A stretch of 64,000 nt of DNA from Rehmannia glutinosa (Eukaryota > Streptophyta > Magnoliopsida > Lamiales > Orobanchaceae), in the NCBI GenBank assembly GCA_016081115.2, contig JABTTQ020003037.1, positions 1 through 64,000 on the forward strand, given 5' to 3'. Below are positions 31,821-44,156 of the stretch, one piece after another. The translations under genes were made by a program, and so were the position numbers. The notes beneath the pieces were generated by a model. That model was not told the origin of the DNA. It was given only the letters and a program-made list of their open reading frames with translations, and did no database searches. The first letter of the stretch is position 1, and each line of letters begins with the position of its first letter.

Positions 31821-32819
31821 AAAAAATGATCAATTTTTGATTGATGAGTTTCTTGTTTTTTTTTTCTGGAATTTTAGGTTTGTGATTTAGTCTAATTTTT
31901 GTGTTTTGGGGCTTTTTGCTTCTTGGTTTTTGGGGGATAAATATCTTGAAGTATGGATGAAATATTGGTGAAATTGTCCATCCTTCTCCTCCTAAATACA
32001 ATTAGGGACTGTTTGCAGGCTCTGAAAAAAAAAAAAAGTGATTCTCAGCTTCTAGGCGAAAAAAACAGTTATTTTCCGGGTTAGAAGCTGAGAACAACTC
32101 TTTTTTCTTGAGTTGCAAACACTTCCTTAGTTTGATTTTTGTGGGGGAAATTATAATTATGCTTGTTCTTTTTCAACCATGTAATTTAGCAGAGTAAAAT
32201 TAGGAGGATAGGCTAAGAAATTAGTTGGTTGAATTTTGTAAGCTCTTTGTCGAGCTGACTCACTGTAACTTATCTGACTGTATTAATGGCTATTCCTAAA
32301 ACTTATTACTGTATATGTCTTGTGTTAATGTTTCTTTCTGGAAGGTTTGGAGATGTGGTAGAGTCTGCTAACTTTATAGTGAAGATTTGTTTTATTGTCC
32401 TAACTTGTAATCTTTCATATCAGTTTTCCTAATTCTATATTTAGAAAATTGTTCATGTTTTTCTCACCTCATTAGGCTTTGAAAGATGATGAATAAGTTA
32501 AAAGGTAGTATACATCGGTTCTTCTAATTTATATTTCTCCTCGGTCGTTTCAGTAAGCTGTGCGTCATTTCATCGGAATAGAAATGAAACATCATTCTCC
32601 AAATTTTAAACCTTGTAAGCTGAAAACTGTGTTATGGAACAAATACTTATTTTCGGAAGCTTTTCAATGATAGAACATTTGTTTTCCTCAAAAAAAAAAT
32701 TGATAAGCATTTGTATGACGGTAAAAAAGAGAGGAAGAATTGCATGATCATGGAAACGAGATTTGATAGGATTGAATATTCACCATTTATTTTCTATTGA
32801 TTGGAATTGAATATTCATA
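31821..32819. other. 3' region of the membrane-protein gene and intergenic DNA
   Basis: Holds the 3' UTR and possible polyadenylation region of the plus-strand gene. AT-rich; no other gene or repeat recognised. Confidence 0.4.
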
Positions 32820-33080
32820 AGAATAATTACAAAAAGGAAAAGAAAAATTCCTAATGTTTGGGCTTGATTACAAAAAATCTATAGGTTTTTGAAAATTGCA
32901 AACCCCCCTGAAGTTTAATTCCATCTTACATGTTTGTTCTTCATAAGCAAAAAATATTCCAACTCCCTCCCCCCATATTTATAGAAGTATTACAGTTATC
33001 CCTTAAATTTAAGACGTAAACAAACCTGGTTGGTTTTTTGTTATTAACCCAAACCTCCGTGGTGCTTTTGTAATTATTCC
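32820..33080. mobile_element. Mutator-like MITE, copy E (intergenic)
   Basis: A 261-bp block, left end AGAATAATTACAAAAAGG, right end TTTTGTAATTATTCC. Flanking 9-bp repeats are ATATTCATA (32811-32819) and ATATTCACA (33081-33089), with one mismatch. The only member outside the AKR gene. Confidence 0.85.
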
Positions 33081-33089
33081 ATATTCACA

Positions 33090-33486
33090 TGTTGTTTCGT
33101 GATATTTCTCTAGCTGATGGCTGATGTTTTATAAATGATTAAATGTATTTATATTCACATTTGTACTAGATCAATTGAACAAACATAAAATTTTCCAACA
33201 GTTAGTATATTTAATGTTATCATAACATTGAAACTCTCGATTCTGAAGTTCTCCAAGCGCTTCGGGCCATAACAGACCAAGAAAAGCGATGGAATTGGAC
33301 CAACGAAATGACTTGAGAATATTCAAACCATACGAGAGATCATGGAGGATAGACAAGGATGAATCAAATTTGAGTTTCCTACGCAACACTAAAAGCCTTT
33401 TGTAATAAACTTTCATCCTATCATTAGCATTAACTGCTCGATCGTGTGCAGATTAGAGGAACTCAGCTGATAAGAAAATATTATAA
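33090..33486. other. Intergenic, between MITE E and copia 3
   Basis: No gene recognised. The sequence ends in the AT-rich target site (ATATA) of copia 3. Confidence 0.4.
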
Positions 33487-33491
33487 ATATA

Positions 33492-33937
33492 TGTTAGAAA
33501 ATTACGGATCGGAACAAAACCATGACAATAGTGATGCGAGAAAAATAAAGGTAAAATGACACGAATATTTTTACGTGGAAAACCCCAAATAAATTTGAGG
33601 TAAAAACTACAGGCATGTGTAGGAGCAATTCACTATAAATAGGGATTACAACACCTTCTCTCTAAATACGAGGAGAAAAAGCTATCACTCTTTAAATGAG
33701 GAAATAGCAAGACTAGATAGAATGCTTGGATGCTTGCTTCACTCGAATGGTTTCAAATGCTGAAACCTTATGCCTATTTATAGGCCAATTTTATCTGCCA
33801 TCATTAATTGGTTTGCACACCAAATTTCCACCCAACCGTCTCAATAAATTGGGCAACAAAGTTGTTGCCTACAAAAGTCTTCATCAGCTATATTCATGGC
33901 ATAGCCTACAAAAGTAGACTTTATGTCCATCTTCACA
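33492..33937 (-). repeat. LTR 1 of copia 3 (3' LTR)
   Basis: 446 bp, plus strand TGTTAGAAAATTACGG...CCATCTTCACA. Contains CCTATTTATAGGCC near 33773 (TATA-type, partly palindromic). Differs from LTRs 2 and 3 by scattered substitutions. Confidence 0.93.
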
Positions 33938-34223
33938 TTCTCCTACTTAAAGTCACTTTTGTAATCCTTCCATCATTCTCTACACTTGTCAATCTTGCTG
34001 CTTACGTTTCTGCTAGGCCACACGAGGATCTCGCACCATTCAAACTTGCCAGTGTTGATTGGTTTGGTCATGCAATCGCTAGCAGTTCTCATTAGTATGG
34101 ATCTTTTGCATATCCACACTTCCATTTTCCACTATTTCTCGAACAAAGTGATATTGAACTTCTATATGTTTTGTCCTTAAATGTAAGGCTGGATTCTTTG
34201 CAATATGCAAAGCACTCTGACTG

Positions 34224-35505
34224 TCACAAAACAAAATAATCTTTTCTTGTTTTGCGTCCGAGCTCCTTGTTAACCTTTGAATCCAGATCGCTTCCGCAAG
34301 CTTGTGTAGCCGCCATATATTCTCGCTTCATGTTGTTGTGAGCTACAACGATTAGTTTTGAAACCCAGCTTATAGCTCCTCCTGCAAGTGTAAACACATA
34401 TCCCGTAGTGGATTTTCTTTTATCAAGATCACCTGCAAAATCCGAATTAACATAATCCCTAACAGTAAAATCCGATCTTCCATAACATAATGCAACATCA
34501 GAGGTTCCTCTGATGTATCTCAGAATCCTCTTCATTGTATCACAATGCTCTCTACCAGGATTCGTCATGTATCGATCGATCGCTCCCATCGCTTGTGCAA
34601 TATCTGGTCTTGTACATATCATAGCGAACATTAGACTCCCCACTGCTGATGCATACGGTACTCGAGACATATCGCTCTCATCTGTTTCATTGCTAGGACA
34701 CATACTTGAGGATAACTTGAAATTAATAGGAAGAGGGGTAGAAACTAGCTTACAATCTTGCATGTTGAAGCGTTTAAAATTTTTATCAAGTAGTCTTCCG
34801 AGAAAGTCGATCTTTCCTATTATTTGTCTCGGTGAATCTGCATCCCAAGAATCTTGTTTCTTTGGTCCCAAGTCCTTCATGTCAAACTCCCTAGCCAATT
34901 GTGCCTTCATTTCTTGGATTCGATCTTTATTGGGGCCTGCCACCAACATATCATCCACATAAAACAACAAAATAATAAAAATCATTATCATCAAACCTTT
35001 TGTAGTACGCACAATGGTCCGAACTAAGTCTGTTGTATTCAAGGCTCATTATGAAGGAATCAAATCTCTTGTACCAACACACGATTGCTGTTTGAGATCA
35101 GACAGAGATTTGTTCAACCCGCAAACCAAGTTCTCTTTACTGTTTCAAAGAAAATCTTCCGGTTGAAGCATATAAATTTCTTCTTCAAGCTCTCCATGAA
35201 GAAATGCAGTTTTTACATCTAACTGCTCCAGATGTAAATACAAATGTAGCACACATCGCCATGACTACCCTCACCGTCGTGAGTCGAACCACCGGGGAAA
35301 ATATCTCATTGAAATCAATGCCTTCTTTATGAGCATATCCCTTTACCACCAATCTTGCACGATACCATTCTACTTGATCGTTGCTATCCCGTTTGATCTT
35401 GTAGACCCATTTATTACCAATGGCTTTTCTGCCATGTGGTAACAGTACAAGTTTCCAAGTTTGATTCTTGTGGAGAGCTTCAATTTCTTCATGCATTTCT
35501 GTCAT
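34224..35505 (-). pseudogene. Copia 3 reverse transcriptase and RNase H
   Basis: Minus strand: RT start TWKLVLLPHGRKAIGNKWVY (~35460), ARLVVKGYAHKEGIDFNEIF (~35365), catalytic YVDDMLVAG (~34955), FDMKDLGPKK (~34880), then RNase H with YASAVGSLMFAMICTRPD (~34650), DFAGDLDKRKSTTGYVFTLA (~34430) and ISWVSK. The frame breaks between ~35185 and 35042, and again near 34300. Confidence 0.9.
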
Positions 35506-37097
35506 CCACTGAGATGCATCTGAGCTTTCTGTAGCTTCATGGAAAATTGATGGCTCTCCATCCTCCGTTAAAAGACATTATGCAACATTGCTCTCCATAA
35601 CATACTCCGATTGCCAAGTTGGCGGCTTTCTCTCATGAGTTGACCGACGTACTTCTTGGACATCAGACTCGACTTGTTCTTGTACCTCGTGCTCTGGTAC
35701 TGCTTCAGAAGATTTTGAATCTTCATTCTGTAGATTATTTTCCACTAGCACTGTAGTAGTCTCCTGGTTCTCTTTTACAGTGTTACTATCTCCCATCTCT
35801 TGCAGTTTATCTTCTGCAAATATCACATTTCTGCTGATGACGATCTTGTGGGTAGTGGGATCTCACAAGCGATACCCCGACTCCATCAAAGATACCCCAA
35901 GAAGATACATTTTTCGGACTTTGGGTCCAACTTGCGTTCTTTCTTGGTCATTGTACATCACATACACAGGACTTCCAAATGTATGTAAGTGAGAATAATC
36001 GGCGTGCTTACAGTCCACATCTCCATAGGCGTTTTGGATCAATCACGAGTTGATGGTGACCGATTGATCACATAACAAAGGCGGTTTTGACCGCCCCGCC
36101 TGCAGAATGTCTTGGGTAGAATTATCACATTTCTCAACATTGCTCTTGTCCTTTCTAACAAGGTTCGTTCATTCGCTCCGCCACTCCATTTTGTTGAGGT
36201 ATGTACACCACGCGTGAATGTCTTTTGATGCCTTCTTGTTGTGAAAGAAACTCAAATTCATCACTTGTAAATTCTCCTCCATTATCGGTCCTTAGACACT
36301 TTATCTTTTCCCGATTCAAGTTCTATTTGAGCTTTGTAAACTTTGAAGGCGAAAATACATCGACCTTCCTTTTGATAGGATACACCCAACATCTCCGGAG
36401 TAATCATCAATGAAAGGTACAAAGTATCTCGCCCCTCCTAGGGATGATAACGGTGTTTGCCAAACATTAAAGTGAATCAACTCTAAGATTCCCTTACTCT
36501 TGAGGTTGATCATTGAACTTTAATTTGTGTTGCTTACTTGTAACACAATGCTCACAAAATGGTAAAGATACCTTTGTAAGACTGGGTAGTAGCTTTTGTT
36601 CATAGAGAATCTTCAACCTTATTCGACATGTGGCCAAGTTTGTGGTGCCACATTATCGTTGATTCCTCTCTTTGAACCGCACCGCAACATAATCTTCTCC
36701 TCCTTGCAATGTCTCACCTTTAAGCATATACAAATTCGAAGCGAGTTTCTCCGCCTCATTACTACAATCGCTCCTTTCACGATCTTCATTATCCCATCCT
36801 CAATACGAGTTTTACATCAAACATCGTCCAAATGTCCTAAAGATAAAAGATTCTTCCGTAAGCCCTTCACATGTCGCATTCTCCCGAATGGTGCGAATCG
36901 TACCATCAAACATTTTTATTTTGATAGTACCAATACCAACAATATATCCAAGGCATGATCATCCCCCATAAATACAGATCCTCCAGAGATTGGTTCATAT
37001 GTGTGAAACCATTCTCGCCGAGAGGTCATGTGCCAGGTTGCTCCTGAGTCTAAAAGCCATACATCAGAAAATAGTTTTCTGCCTTCAACATTGGTTG
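35506..37097 (-). pseudogene. Copia 3 protease and integrase (heavily broken)
   Basis: Minus strand: DSGATWHMTSRREW (protease active site, ~37060-37020), integrase pieces including PLSSLGGARYFVPFIDDYSG (~36460-36400) and a PQQNGVAER-like segment near 36185. Then the low-complexity linker between integrase and RT (35826-35578; EVQEQVESDVQEVRRSTHER). Many frameshifts. Confidence 0.8.
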
Positions 37098-37949
37098 TTA
37101 CTTCGATGTATAAAACTTCTCCATTTTCAGAGGCACTTGCAACATTCCCTTGAGCATTTGATGACTCAGGGTCCCCACTCTTCTTATTCCAATAATCCTT
37201 CTTGAAGTGCCCTCTTTTGCCACAGTTGTAGCACTTGATGTTCTTTTTACTCCTGGATTTTGACTCCCACTGGAGCCACGTTCCATGGTTCTTCCTCTCA
37301 CCACCGCCAAAGCTTCCGCTTGCTGCGAACTTGTTTGTTTGTCCTCTTTATTTCTGCACCTGCTCTCCTCTTCTAGTATAGCGGCTGCAATTTCATCGAA
37401 GACTAGATAATCCGAAAGGATGTTGTTCATCAAGTTGATGATGAGTTGATCGTACGAATCCGGTAATCTTTGGAGCAAAAGTTCTGCATGTTCAACAACT
37501 TCTATTTTGTAACCCATTGACGTGAGTTGCGAAAATATAGTATTCAAGGTATTGATATGGTCAGTCACCGAAGTGGTTTCCGCCATACGAAGAGTATACA
37601 ATTTGTTTTTTAAGAAAATCTTTTTGTGAAGTGACTTGGCCTCGTACAATTTTGTTAGTGTATCCCATATCTCTTTTGCCGTCTTCTTCTCCGCCACACT
37701 AGATAAAACTCCATCGGCTAGTGCTAAATGCAGATCAGTAATTGCATTGTCGTCCATCTCATTCCACTTGGCATCGTCGGTGATATCTGCGGGCCTTTCA
37801 CCAATTGCCACCAAGCAATTGTCTTTCCTCAAAATTGTCTTAATCTTCATTTTCCACAATGAGAAATTATTCCCATTGAACTTCTCTACATCGAACTTTG
37901 TCATCATTTTGTTCACACCTGATTGATTTTCACTTGAATCGAATTTCAC
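37098..37949 (-). CDS. Copia 3 gag (UBN2 type) with altered zinc knuckle
   Basis: Open for 283 codons from the ATG at 37949. Capsid-like domain: KFNGNNFSLWKMKIKTIL, WDTLTKLYEAKSLHKKIFLK, LLLQRLPDSYDQLI. After a shift near 37260 the nucleocapsid reads CYNCGKRGHFKKDYW (~37230-37190): the last cysteine of C-x2-C-x4-H-x4-C is tyrosine. The best preserved frame of this element. Confidence 0.88.
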   Translation of the reverse strand: MKFDSSENQSGVNKMMTKFDVEKFNGNNFSLWKMKIKTILRKDNCLVAIGERPADITDDAKWNEMDDNAITDLHLALADGVLSSVAEKKTAKEIWDTLTKLYEAKSLHKKIFLKNKLYTLRMAETTSVTDHINTLNTIFSQLTSMGYKIEVVEHAELLLQRLPDSYDQLIINLMNNILSDYLVFDEIAAAILEEESRCRNKEDKQTSSQQAEALAVVRGRTMERGSSGSQNPGVKRTSSATTVAKEGTSRRIIGIRRVGTLSHQMLKGMLQVPLKMEKFYTSK

Positions 37950-38000
37950 TATTCACGTGAATAGTGCGTGAATAGTAACCCATGAACAGTAACCCCAAAA

Positions 38001-38015
38001 CCAATGGCTCTGATA
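38001..38015 (-). other. Copia 3 leader/primer-binding site split by the LINE (5' copy of LINE TSD)
   Basis: AAAACCAATGGCTCTGATA at 37997-38015 recurs after the LINE poly(A) at about 57197-57215 (one base short) and 60341-60359. At the right-hand copies it continues into CCACTGTTAG, the LTR border. So the LINE inserted at the primer-binding site and duplicated about 19 bp of copia leader. Confidence 0.85.
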
Positions 38016-38229
38016 AAATAAGCTGAGTTGGAGGACGAAGTATCCGAAAAATGCTCTGCCCTCTCTCACACACTAGCACACATTTTTCACACACATTGTT
38101 CTTCACGTCTCGGGCCGATTTCACGAATTGTTCATGAATTTTAACAACGGGGAGTTTTAGCATCATTTTGTTGTGTTTTTTTTATCTTTAGCTTTGCTTT
38201 TTTTGTCCCTTTGTTAATCTAATCGTCTA

Positions 38230-39834
38230 TTTTGATTTTGTCCAGGTTTCTTTTCCGCCTTCAATGGCGGCTTCAGGTTATAGTCCGTCGGAAAATCCTA
38301 CTCGAAACATGGGTCATATGCAAATGTGATCGCTTCAACTTCTCTTCCATCCAACCTCCTTTTGATCCCAAGAGAATTGTTCCAATTGGCACTTACAAGG
38401 AAAAAGATGGACAACAAGTTCTTGGTTTTTCCGCCTGGGGGAGAATGATCGTCTTTGAGAGACATGGAAACTCACTTTGATAGGTAAGTTCTCGTTCGCG
38501 ATTCCTCACCCTAAACGAATTGCTTCTGGTTTTCCTCTCTCAACGGAAGGGGCCATTTTCTTGGAGCTTTGCAAACCCTTCTCATATTATCATCAAATTA
38601 CATCCGGAGGAGGATTACAATATGTTGTGGATGGGCACTATTTGGTCGTTGGGGATCGCCCGATCGAGTCTTTAAATGGACGCTCTGTTTAATCCTAAAA
38701 TGGAAGCTCTCTTGCACCAGTGTGGATTCGCCTTCCGGGGTTGCTATACATTTTTTTGATCGAGAACGCTTATTTGCTATTAGCAAAGTAATAGGCACAC
38801 CCCTTCAAGGTGTGGACTCTCCGACAAAGAACACGATCCAGATTGTCTATGGCCCGGGTATGTGTTGAGTTGGATTTATTGAAAGAGAAAATAGAAGAGA
38901 TTATTCTTGAGTTTTCCGGTACAACACACAGTCAAAAGATCGTTTATGAACGTATCCTGGACTATTGCACTCATTGCCAAACATATTGGGCACACGATTG
39001 AAGGTTGTTACATGAACGGAATAAACCTCGGCCTCCACCACCATTGTTCGTCGTCCCCCTCCAAAATCATCTTACTTCGGTCGGGTTTGAAGGGATCAAG
39101 AAGAAATTTCGAGAAGTGTAGGGGCCCAATGGATATTTCTAAGAGTTCAAATACAGAAAACCCTACTCCTAACCCTATACGTGATGCTAATCATGTTATT
39201 GCTTCAAATCAGGAATGGATCATGGTGCATAAATAAGGGCCAAAAGAAACGGGTTTGGTTTCTAGGGAGCTTTTGCATTTAGCCAGCAGGTCAAAACATA
39301 CCTATTTTGAGTCTAGCCGATCGACTTCTGAAGATTCTTCTCCTAATCGATTTGCTATTTTAGAAGATGAGGCTTTTGAGCCGTTGGATGATTTGATACT
39401 ATCTATGAAGGGTCAAGATAAGGTCAATTTGGACGATCAGACTAATCCCTTGGATAACCAACCGCAATTATTGAAGGACCCAAATCAGGATTTGGTAGCA
39501 GGCGTGCTTAAAGGGCATAATTTTGGCGCATTACCTGATAATACTCCCCCTGATTTTTCGATAAAGGCATTAGCTTTGGAGGACTTTACTTGCCAACTTG
39601 ATACTAATGGAAATGTGCATGGCCCCACTTATACACCTTTCCATGCAACAAAGGTGGAAAAGGTTGATGATGTCATGCACGTTTTGAACTTTCACATAAA
39701 CAATAAAGATGGTCCAAACAATTTTTCCTCCCCTTATGCATCGGCCATCATTCCTGTGGGCCATGATGTTTTTTGTCCACCTTGAATAAACCAACCAACA
39801 ACCTCAACTTGGACCCACCACACAACTCTCCCTC
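38230..39834 (+). pseudogene. LINE ORF1 (DUF4283/zinc-knuckle type), 5' portion
   Basis: Plus-strand frames include PFDPKRIVPIGTYKEKDGQQ (~38353), ISKVIGTPLQGVDSPTKNT (~38775), RVCVELDLLKEKIEEIILEF (~38850) and a C-x2-C-x4-H-x4-C knuckle (CTHCQTYW, shifting into GHTIEGC) at ~38968-39010, matching plant L1 ORF1 architecture. From 39255 a 176-codon frame of low-complexity linker follows. The ORF is cut by the hAT at 39834 and resumes at 51952 (then to ~52898). Confidence 0.78.
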
Positions 39835-40399
39835 TAGGGATATCAATGGGTCCGGGTAAGACCCAGACCCGACCCGGACCCGCCTTATTTGGGACGGGAA
39901 TGGGACGAGTAAATGGGTATGAGACGGGTAATGGGTACATATTTTCAGACCCAGGCGGGTATGGGTCGGGTAACGGGTCCAGGCGGACCCGACCCATACC
40001 TGACCCGTTTAATTAGTATATATAAGATACACATTAGGGTTTCCTCTTTTCTACTGCCGCTTCTAAGTCCAGGTATGAGGTATCAGTTTTCATTTCATTT
40101 TTTCTCTCTTAAATTAATTCTTCTCTTGTTCATAACCCTGCTCTCAACATCTCTTTTTTTTTAATAAAATCTTAAACTAATTAGACTTCATCTTGGTAAT
40201 TTGTGATAGCAGTGGAAGCCATATCCTGGTTATTTTTTACAACAGCAGAGGCAACAGGGGAAATGGAGTTGTGATTTCGTGAAGGTGATAAAAAGTAATT
40301 TTAGAGGTTAGATAATCTTCTTTATATTACATATTTATATTATCATAACTTTATCAATTAAATGGTTCTTTATTTCTTCAGCACTGTGTATGTTTTAAA

Positions 40400-40735
40400 T
40401 GTTCGATTTTGTGTGTGTTCGTGGTCTTTGTGTGCACCGTAGAGTGTGTGTGTGTGCGCCTTAGAGAGTGTGTGTGTTACTGTGTGTGCCGTAATGTGTG
40501 TGTGTCGTAGAGTGTATGTGTGTTAATGTGTGTGTCGTAATGTGTGTGTGTGTGTTTGTGGGGTGTTTGTGCATGCCGTAATATGTGTGTCTGCTTGTGG
40601 TATGTGTGTGTGTGTGTGTGTCATAATTTGTTTGTGTGTGTGTGTTCAATGGTGATTGGTGACTAGAGAGGTGAATGTGTTTGTGTCATTGTCATTGTGT
40701 GTGTATGTAGAGAGAGTGTGCGTGTGTTTGAGTCT
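40400..40735 (+). repeat. TG-rich microsatellite inside the hAT
   Basis: Interrupted (TG)n array with recurring GTGTGTGTCGTAATGTGTG-type units, between the left TIR and the transposase start. The histidine/threonine-rich antisense frame is a by-product. Confidence 0.85.
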
Positions 40736-41082
40736 GTAAAAGCTTGAATGAATGAGATAGGTTCATGGATTTGAGAGCTTGTTTGATGCTTGATATTGAT
40801 CTTGGATGGTGTAATTCTTTTTGATGTATTAATAGCTGAGTGCATCAGTTAATGCTTAATTTTGTTTGCTCTGACCTTTGTTGGGCTGACTGCCCTTTTT
40901 TGAAAAAAATGAGATAGGTTTCTAATGGCAGGGGTCCTTTTGTTTCCAGATTTTCAATAATCAATTTATCATCGATGTGCATGTAAATTGTTTCAATATA
41001 TCACTAATGTTTTTTTTTTTTTTTTATGGTTTGCGGGTTTATTGCAAATAACTCACAATTTTTTATCATTGATAATTTACAT

Positions 41083-43382
41083 ATGGACGAAGGAGGACAT
41101 AATTCTCTTCCATCTGTTAACATCCAAGAAAGCCGTTCTACAATGGGAATTAACTCTCAGAGTACTAATGAAGGTGATGATGACTTTGGGGTCGAGGATA
41201 TTCCCGACAACAATGGTAAGAGAAAGAGAACTTCGGAGGTTTGGAATCATTTTAAAAGAGTGTTGGTTGATGGAATTCCACATGCGGAGTGTAACTATTG
41301 CAAAAATCCCGCCTCAAAGCTCCAACAAGTCATGGAACTACTAGTTTGAAAAAACACTATGAGAAAACTTGTAAAAGAAGACCAAGAAAAACATATATTC
41401 GCCAAAGTTTGATGATGGCAACAAAGAAAGTTTGTGGAGGACAAGAGTTTAGATCACATACTTTCAAACAAGAAGATTCGAGGCAAGAGCTTTCTATGAT
41501 GGTAATTTTACATGATTACCCTCTTAGTATTGTTGAGCATATAGGGTTCCGAAGATTTGTTGCTAGCCTCCAACCTTGCTTTAACATAATATCACGAAAC
41601 ACTTTGATAAGTGATATTTTGGGTATTTACGATGTTGAGAAAACCAAGTGCTATGAATTGATGGACAAGCTTAAATGTCGAATAGATATCACAACGGATA
41701 TGTGGACATCAAATAACACCAAAAAAGGTTTCATGGCAATTATTGCACACTTTATAGATGATTCATGGAAACTACAAAATTGCATCTTGAGGTATGTGTA
41801 ATTTCTATTGAGATATTTTAGTTTAAAATATAGGATGTGTTTCGATATACTTTAACACTTTATTTCATCTTATATAGGTTTGTATATGTTCCAGCTCCAC
41901 ATACCGTTGAAGTGCTTTCTGATCTACTTGCTGATTCTTTGATGGATTGGAACATTGATCGAAAAATATTAACAATTACAGTTGATAATTGCACGACCAA
42001 TGATGCCATGTTATGTCTTCTCTCGGACAAGTTATCAAGGAAAGATTTGCTATTAAATGGTAAGCTACTTCATATGCATTGTTGTGCTCATATTTTGAAT
42101 TTAATTGTGAAGGACGGTTTGGAAATAATTAGTGGTACAATTGAGAGAATATGTGATAGTGTCATATATTGGATCGCTTCACTCTTTAGAGTAGAAAAAT
42201 TTGAAGATTTTGCATGTCAATTGCATATTTGTTGTACTAAAAAGTTGTCTCTTGATTGTAAAACTCACTGTTGGAATTCGACATACTTGATGTTAGAAAG
42301 CGCAATAATGTATAAAGATGTATTTCCACGGGTTAAATATCGAGAAAGACTTTACAAGAGTCTACCAACTGATGAAGATTGGATGATTGCAATAGAAATT
42401 TGTGGGAAGTTGAAAGTTTTTTATCAAGTGACTGAGATATTTTCTGGCACACTATATCCCACTTCTAATTTTTATTTTCCAAAAATTTGTGACATTAGAT
42501 TAAAATTAGATGAGTGGGTAAAGAGTCCAAATATTACAATCCAATGTATGGCAAAAAAAATGTTGGAAAAATATGTAAAATATTGGGATACTTGCCATGT
42601 TATGATGGGGGTTGCTGCTGTTTTAGATCCTAGGTACAAGATGAAACTGGTTGAGTTTTACTTTCCACTAATATATGGTGAAAGATCACAATCTAAAGTT
42701 TATGAAGTTCACCAAAATTGTTATAGTATATTGCTTGATTACCAGTCGAGAAATACATCTTTGTATGAAGATAACTCAAGTATTAGTAGTCTAGGAAATA
42801 TTGGTGGAACATCATCTTGTGTTTCTAGTCTCCTTGATGCATCCGATGACCAGGTGACCCCTAGAAATGTATGACAAATATGTGGCTTCAAGTACAAGTT
42901 CTACTAGTACGAGTGTCAGGGATAGTTGGATATGTATTTGGAAGAAAATGTCTTGCCAAGAACTCAAAATTTTGATATTCTTAGTTGGTGGAAAACAAAT
43001 GGTGTGAAATATCCTAATTTACGAGAAGATGGCAAGGGATATTTTAGCTATTCTGCTTTCTATTGTTGCATCCGAATCGCTTTCGAGTTGTAGTGGAAGA
43101 TTGGTTAGTCCTCATCGTAGCAAACTTAATCCAACTACTTTGGAGGCTTTAATGTGCGCTCGTCGTTAGTTGTGGAATGATGTAAATGGTAAATACACTT
43201 TCATTTCTATTTTATCATAATAGCGACTAAGGTCTTTATATCATTTTAACAAAAGTTAATATGTTTTTGGTTTATTCTTGAAGGTACTTGTTCAATGTTG
43301 GTGGTTTATCAACTTGTCCTACCATGCTTGATGAGGAAGAAGAAGATCAACAAGAATGTGCTAGTGATGTAGCAACTAGTTA
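41083..43382 (+). pseudogene. hAT transposase (BED finger, RNase H-like core, hATC dimerisation domain)
   Basis: Start ATG 41083. A BED-type zinc finger follows: SEVWNHFKRVLVDGIPHAEC then YCK (41230-41305), with the HxxxxH part after a frameshift (SLKKHYEKTC, ~41345). The core includes ITTDMWTSNNTKKGFMAI (~41690). A putative intron (GT after TTGAG at ~41792; AG before FVYVPAPHTVE at ~41878) separates it from a 340-codon frame with TITVDNCTTNDAM (~41975), HMHCCAHILNLIVKDGL (~42075) and MMGVAAVLDPRYKMKLVEFY (~42603). The hATC region FDILSWWKTNGVKYPNL (~42970) and SGRLVSPHRSKLNPTTLEAL (~43090) follow after further shifts. All typical hAT blocks are present, but the gene is broken. Confidence 0.9.
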
Positions 43383-44142
43383 ATTTAATTTTGTTGTATT
43401 TTCTCCATTGATGTTCTATATTTTCTTTCAAGAATCAAGTTGTATTTCTCTTTCAAGAATTGAAGTACTTAATATGGAGGAATGTAATAGTTTGTTCTTA
43501 TAGATTTATTAGTATATTGTTGTAGTTTTTTGGTTTACCTATATTTTTAGTATAATAATTATTAGGGATAATTTCATTTTTCATACCCAATCTATACCCT
43601 AATTTCACTTTTGATACCCCTGTTTTCAACCTAATCAAGATTGGTACCTAATGTTCACAAAATTAATCATATTTGGTACCTTTCGTTAACTCTCTATTAA
43701 CTCTAATGATTTAACTTTGTTATAGTAGGTTTCCTTCTTAGAACAACCTTTCAATTTCAAAAAAGATTACCTAATGTTTTATGAATAATCTCTTCCAAGA
43801 CTTCTACTTTTACTCGCTACAATAATGGAAATAGTCCATTACGACCATATCAGCCCAACATGCTTCCGTAAAATTAATAGATCCCTTAAAATTCATACCT
43901 TTTTTACCGAAACACCGCCGAGTTAAGTGGTTCGCAACGCCACGGTCGGAAAGTTTCGCCCCGGATCGTTTGACAAACTGACTCTCCTGCTGTTCAACCT
44001 CACCTCGGGAAGATGATGCGCAAGTTTATCCCCGGCCTTCAAAGACTGGCCAAGACCGGATTCGTTTTCCTACTCCGGGCGTAAAAGTATTTCTTCGAAG
44101 GGATAGATCAATAGAACACTATGAACACATGTTGAACAAAAG

Positions 44143-44156
44143 CCTTTATTTTATTA
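44143..44156 (-). terminator. EPRV polyadenylation signals
   Basis: The plus strand TTTATTTTATT reads AATAAAATAAA on the minus strand, about 200 nt downstream of the TATA box, where caulimovirids place the poly(A) signal for the terminally redundant pregenomic RNA. Confidence 0.55.

Noticed and set aside
31457..32001. Antisense and alternative frames over the membrane-protein gene
   Set aside because: Shadows of the conserved plus-strand gene and its 3' region.
39734..39997. Pro/Arg-rich minus-strand ORF
   Set aside because: Covers the GGGTC-rich subterminal end of the hAT; compositional artefact.
40461..40649. His/Thr-rich minus-strand ORF
   Set aside because: Direct translation of the TG microsatellite.
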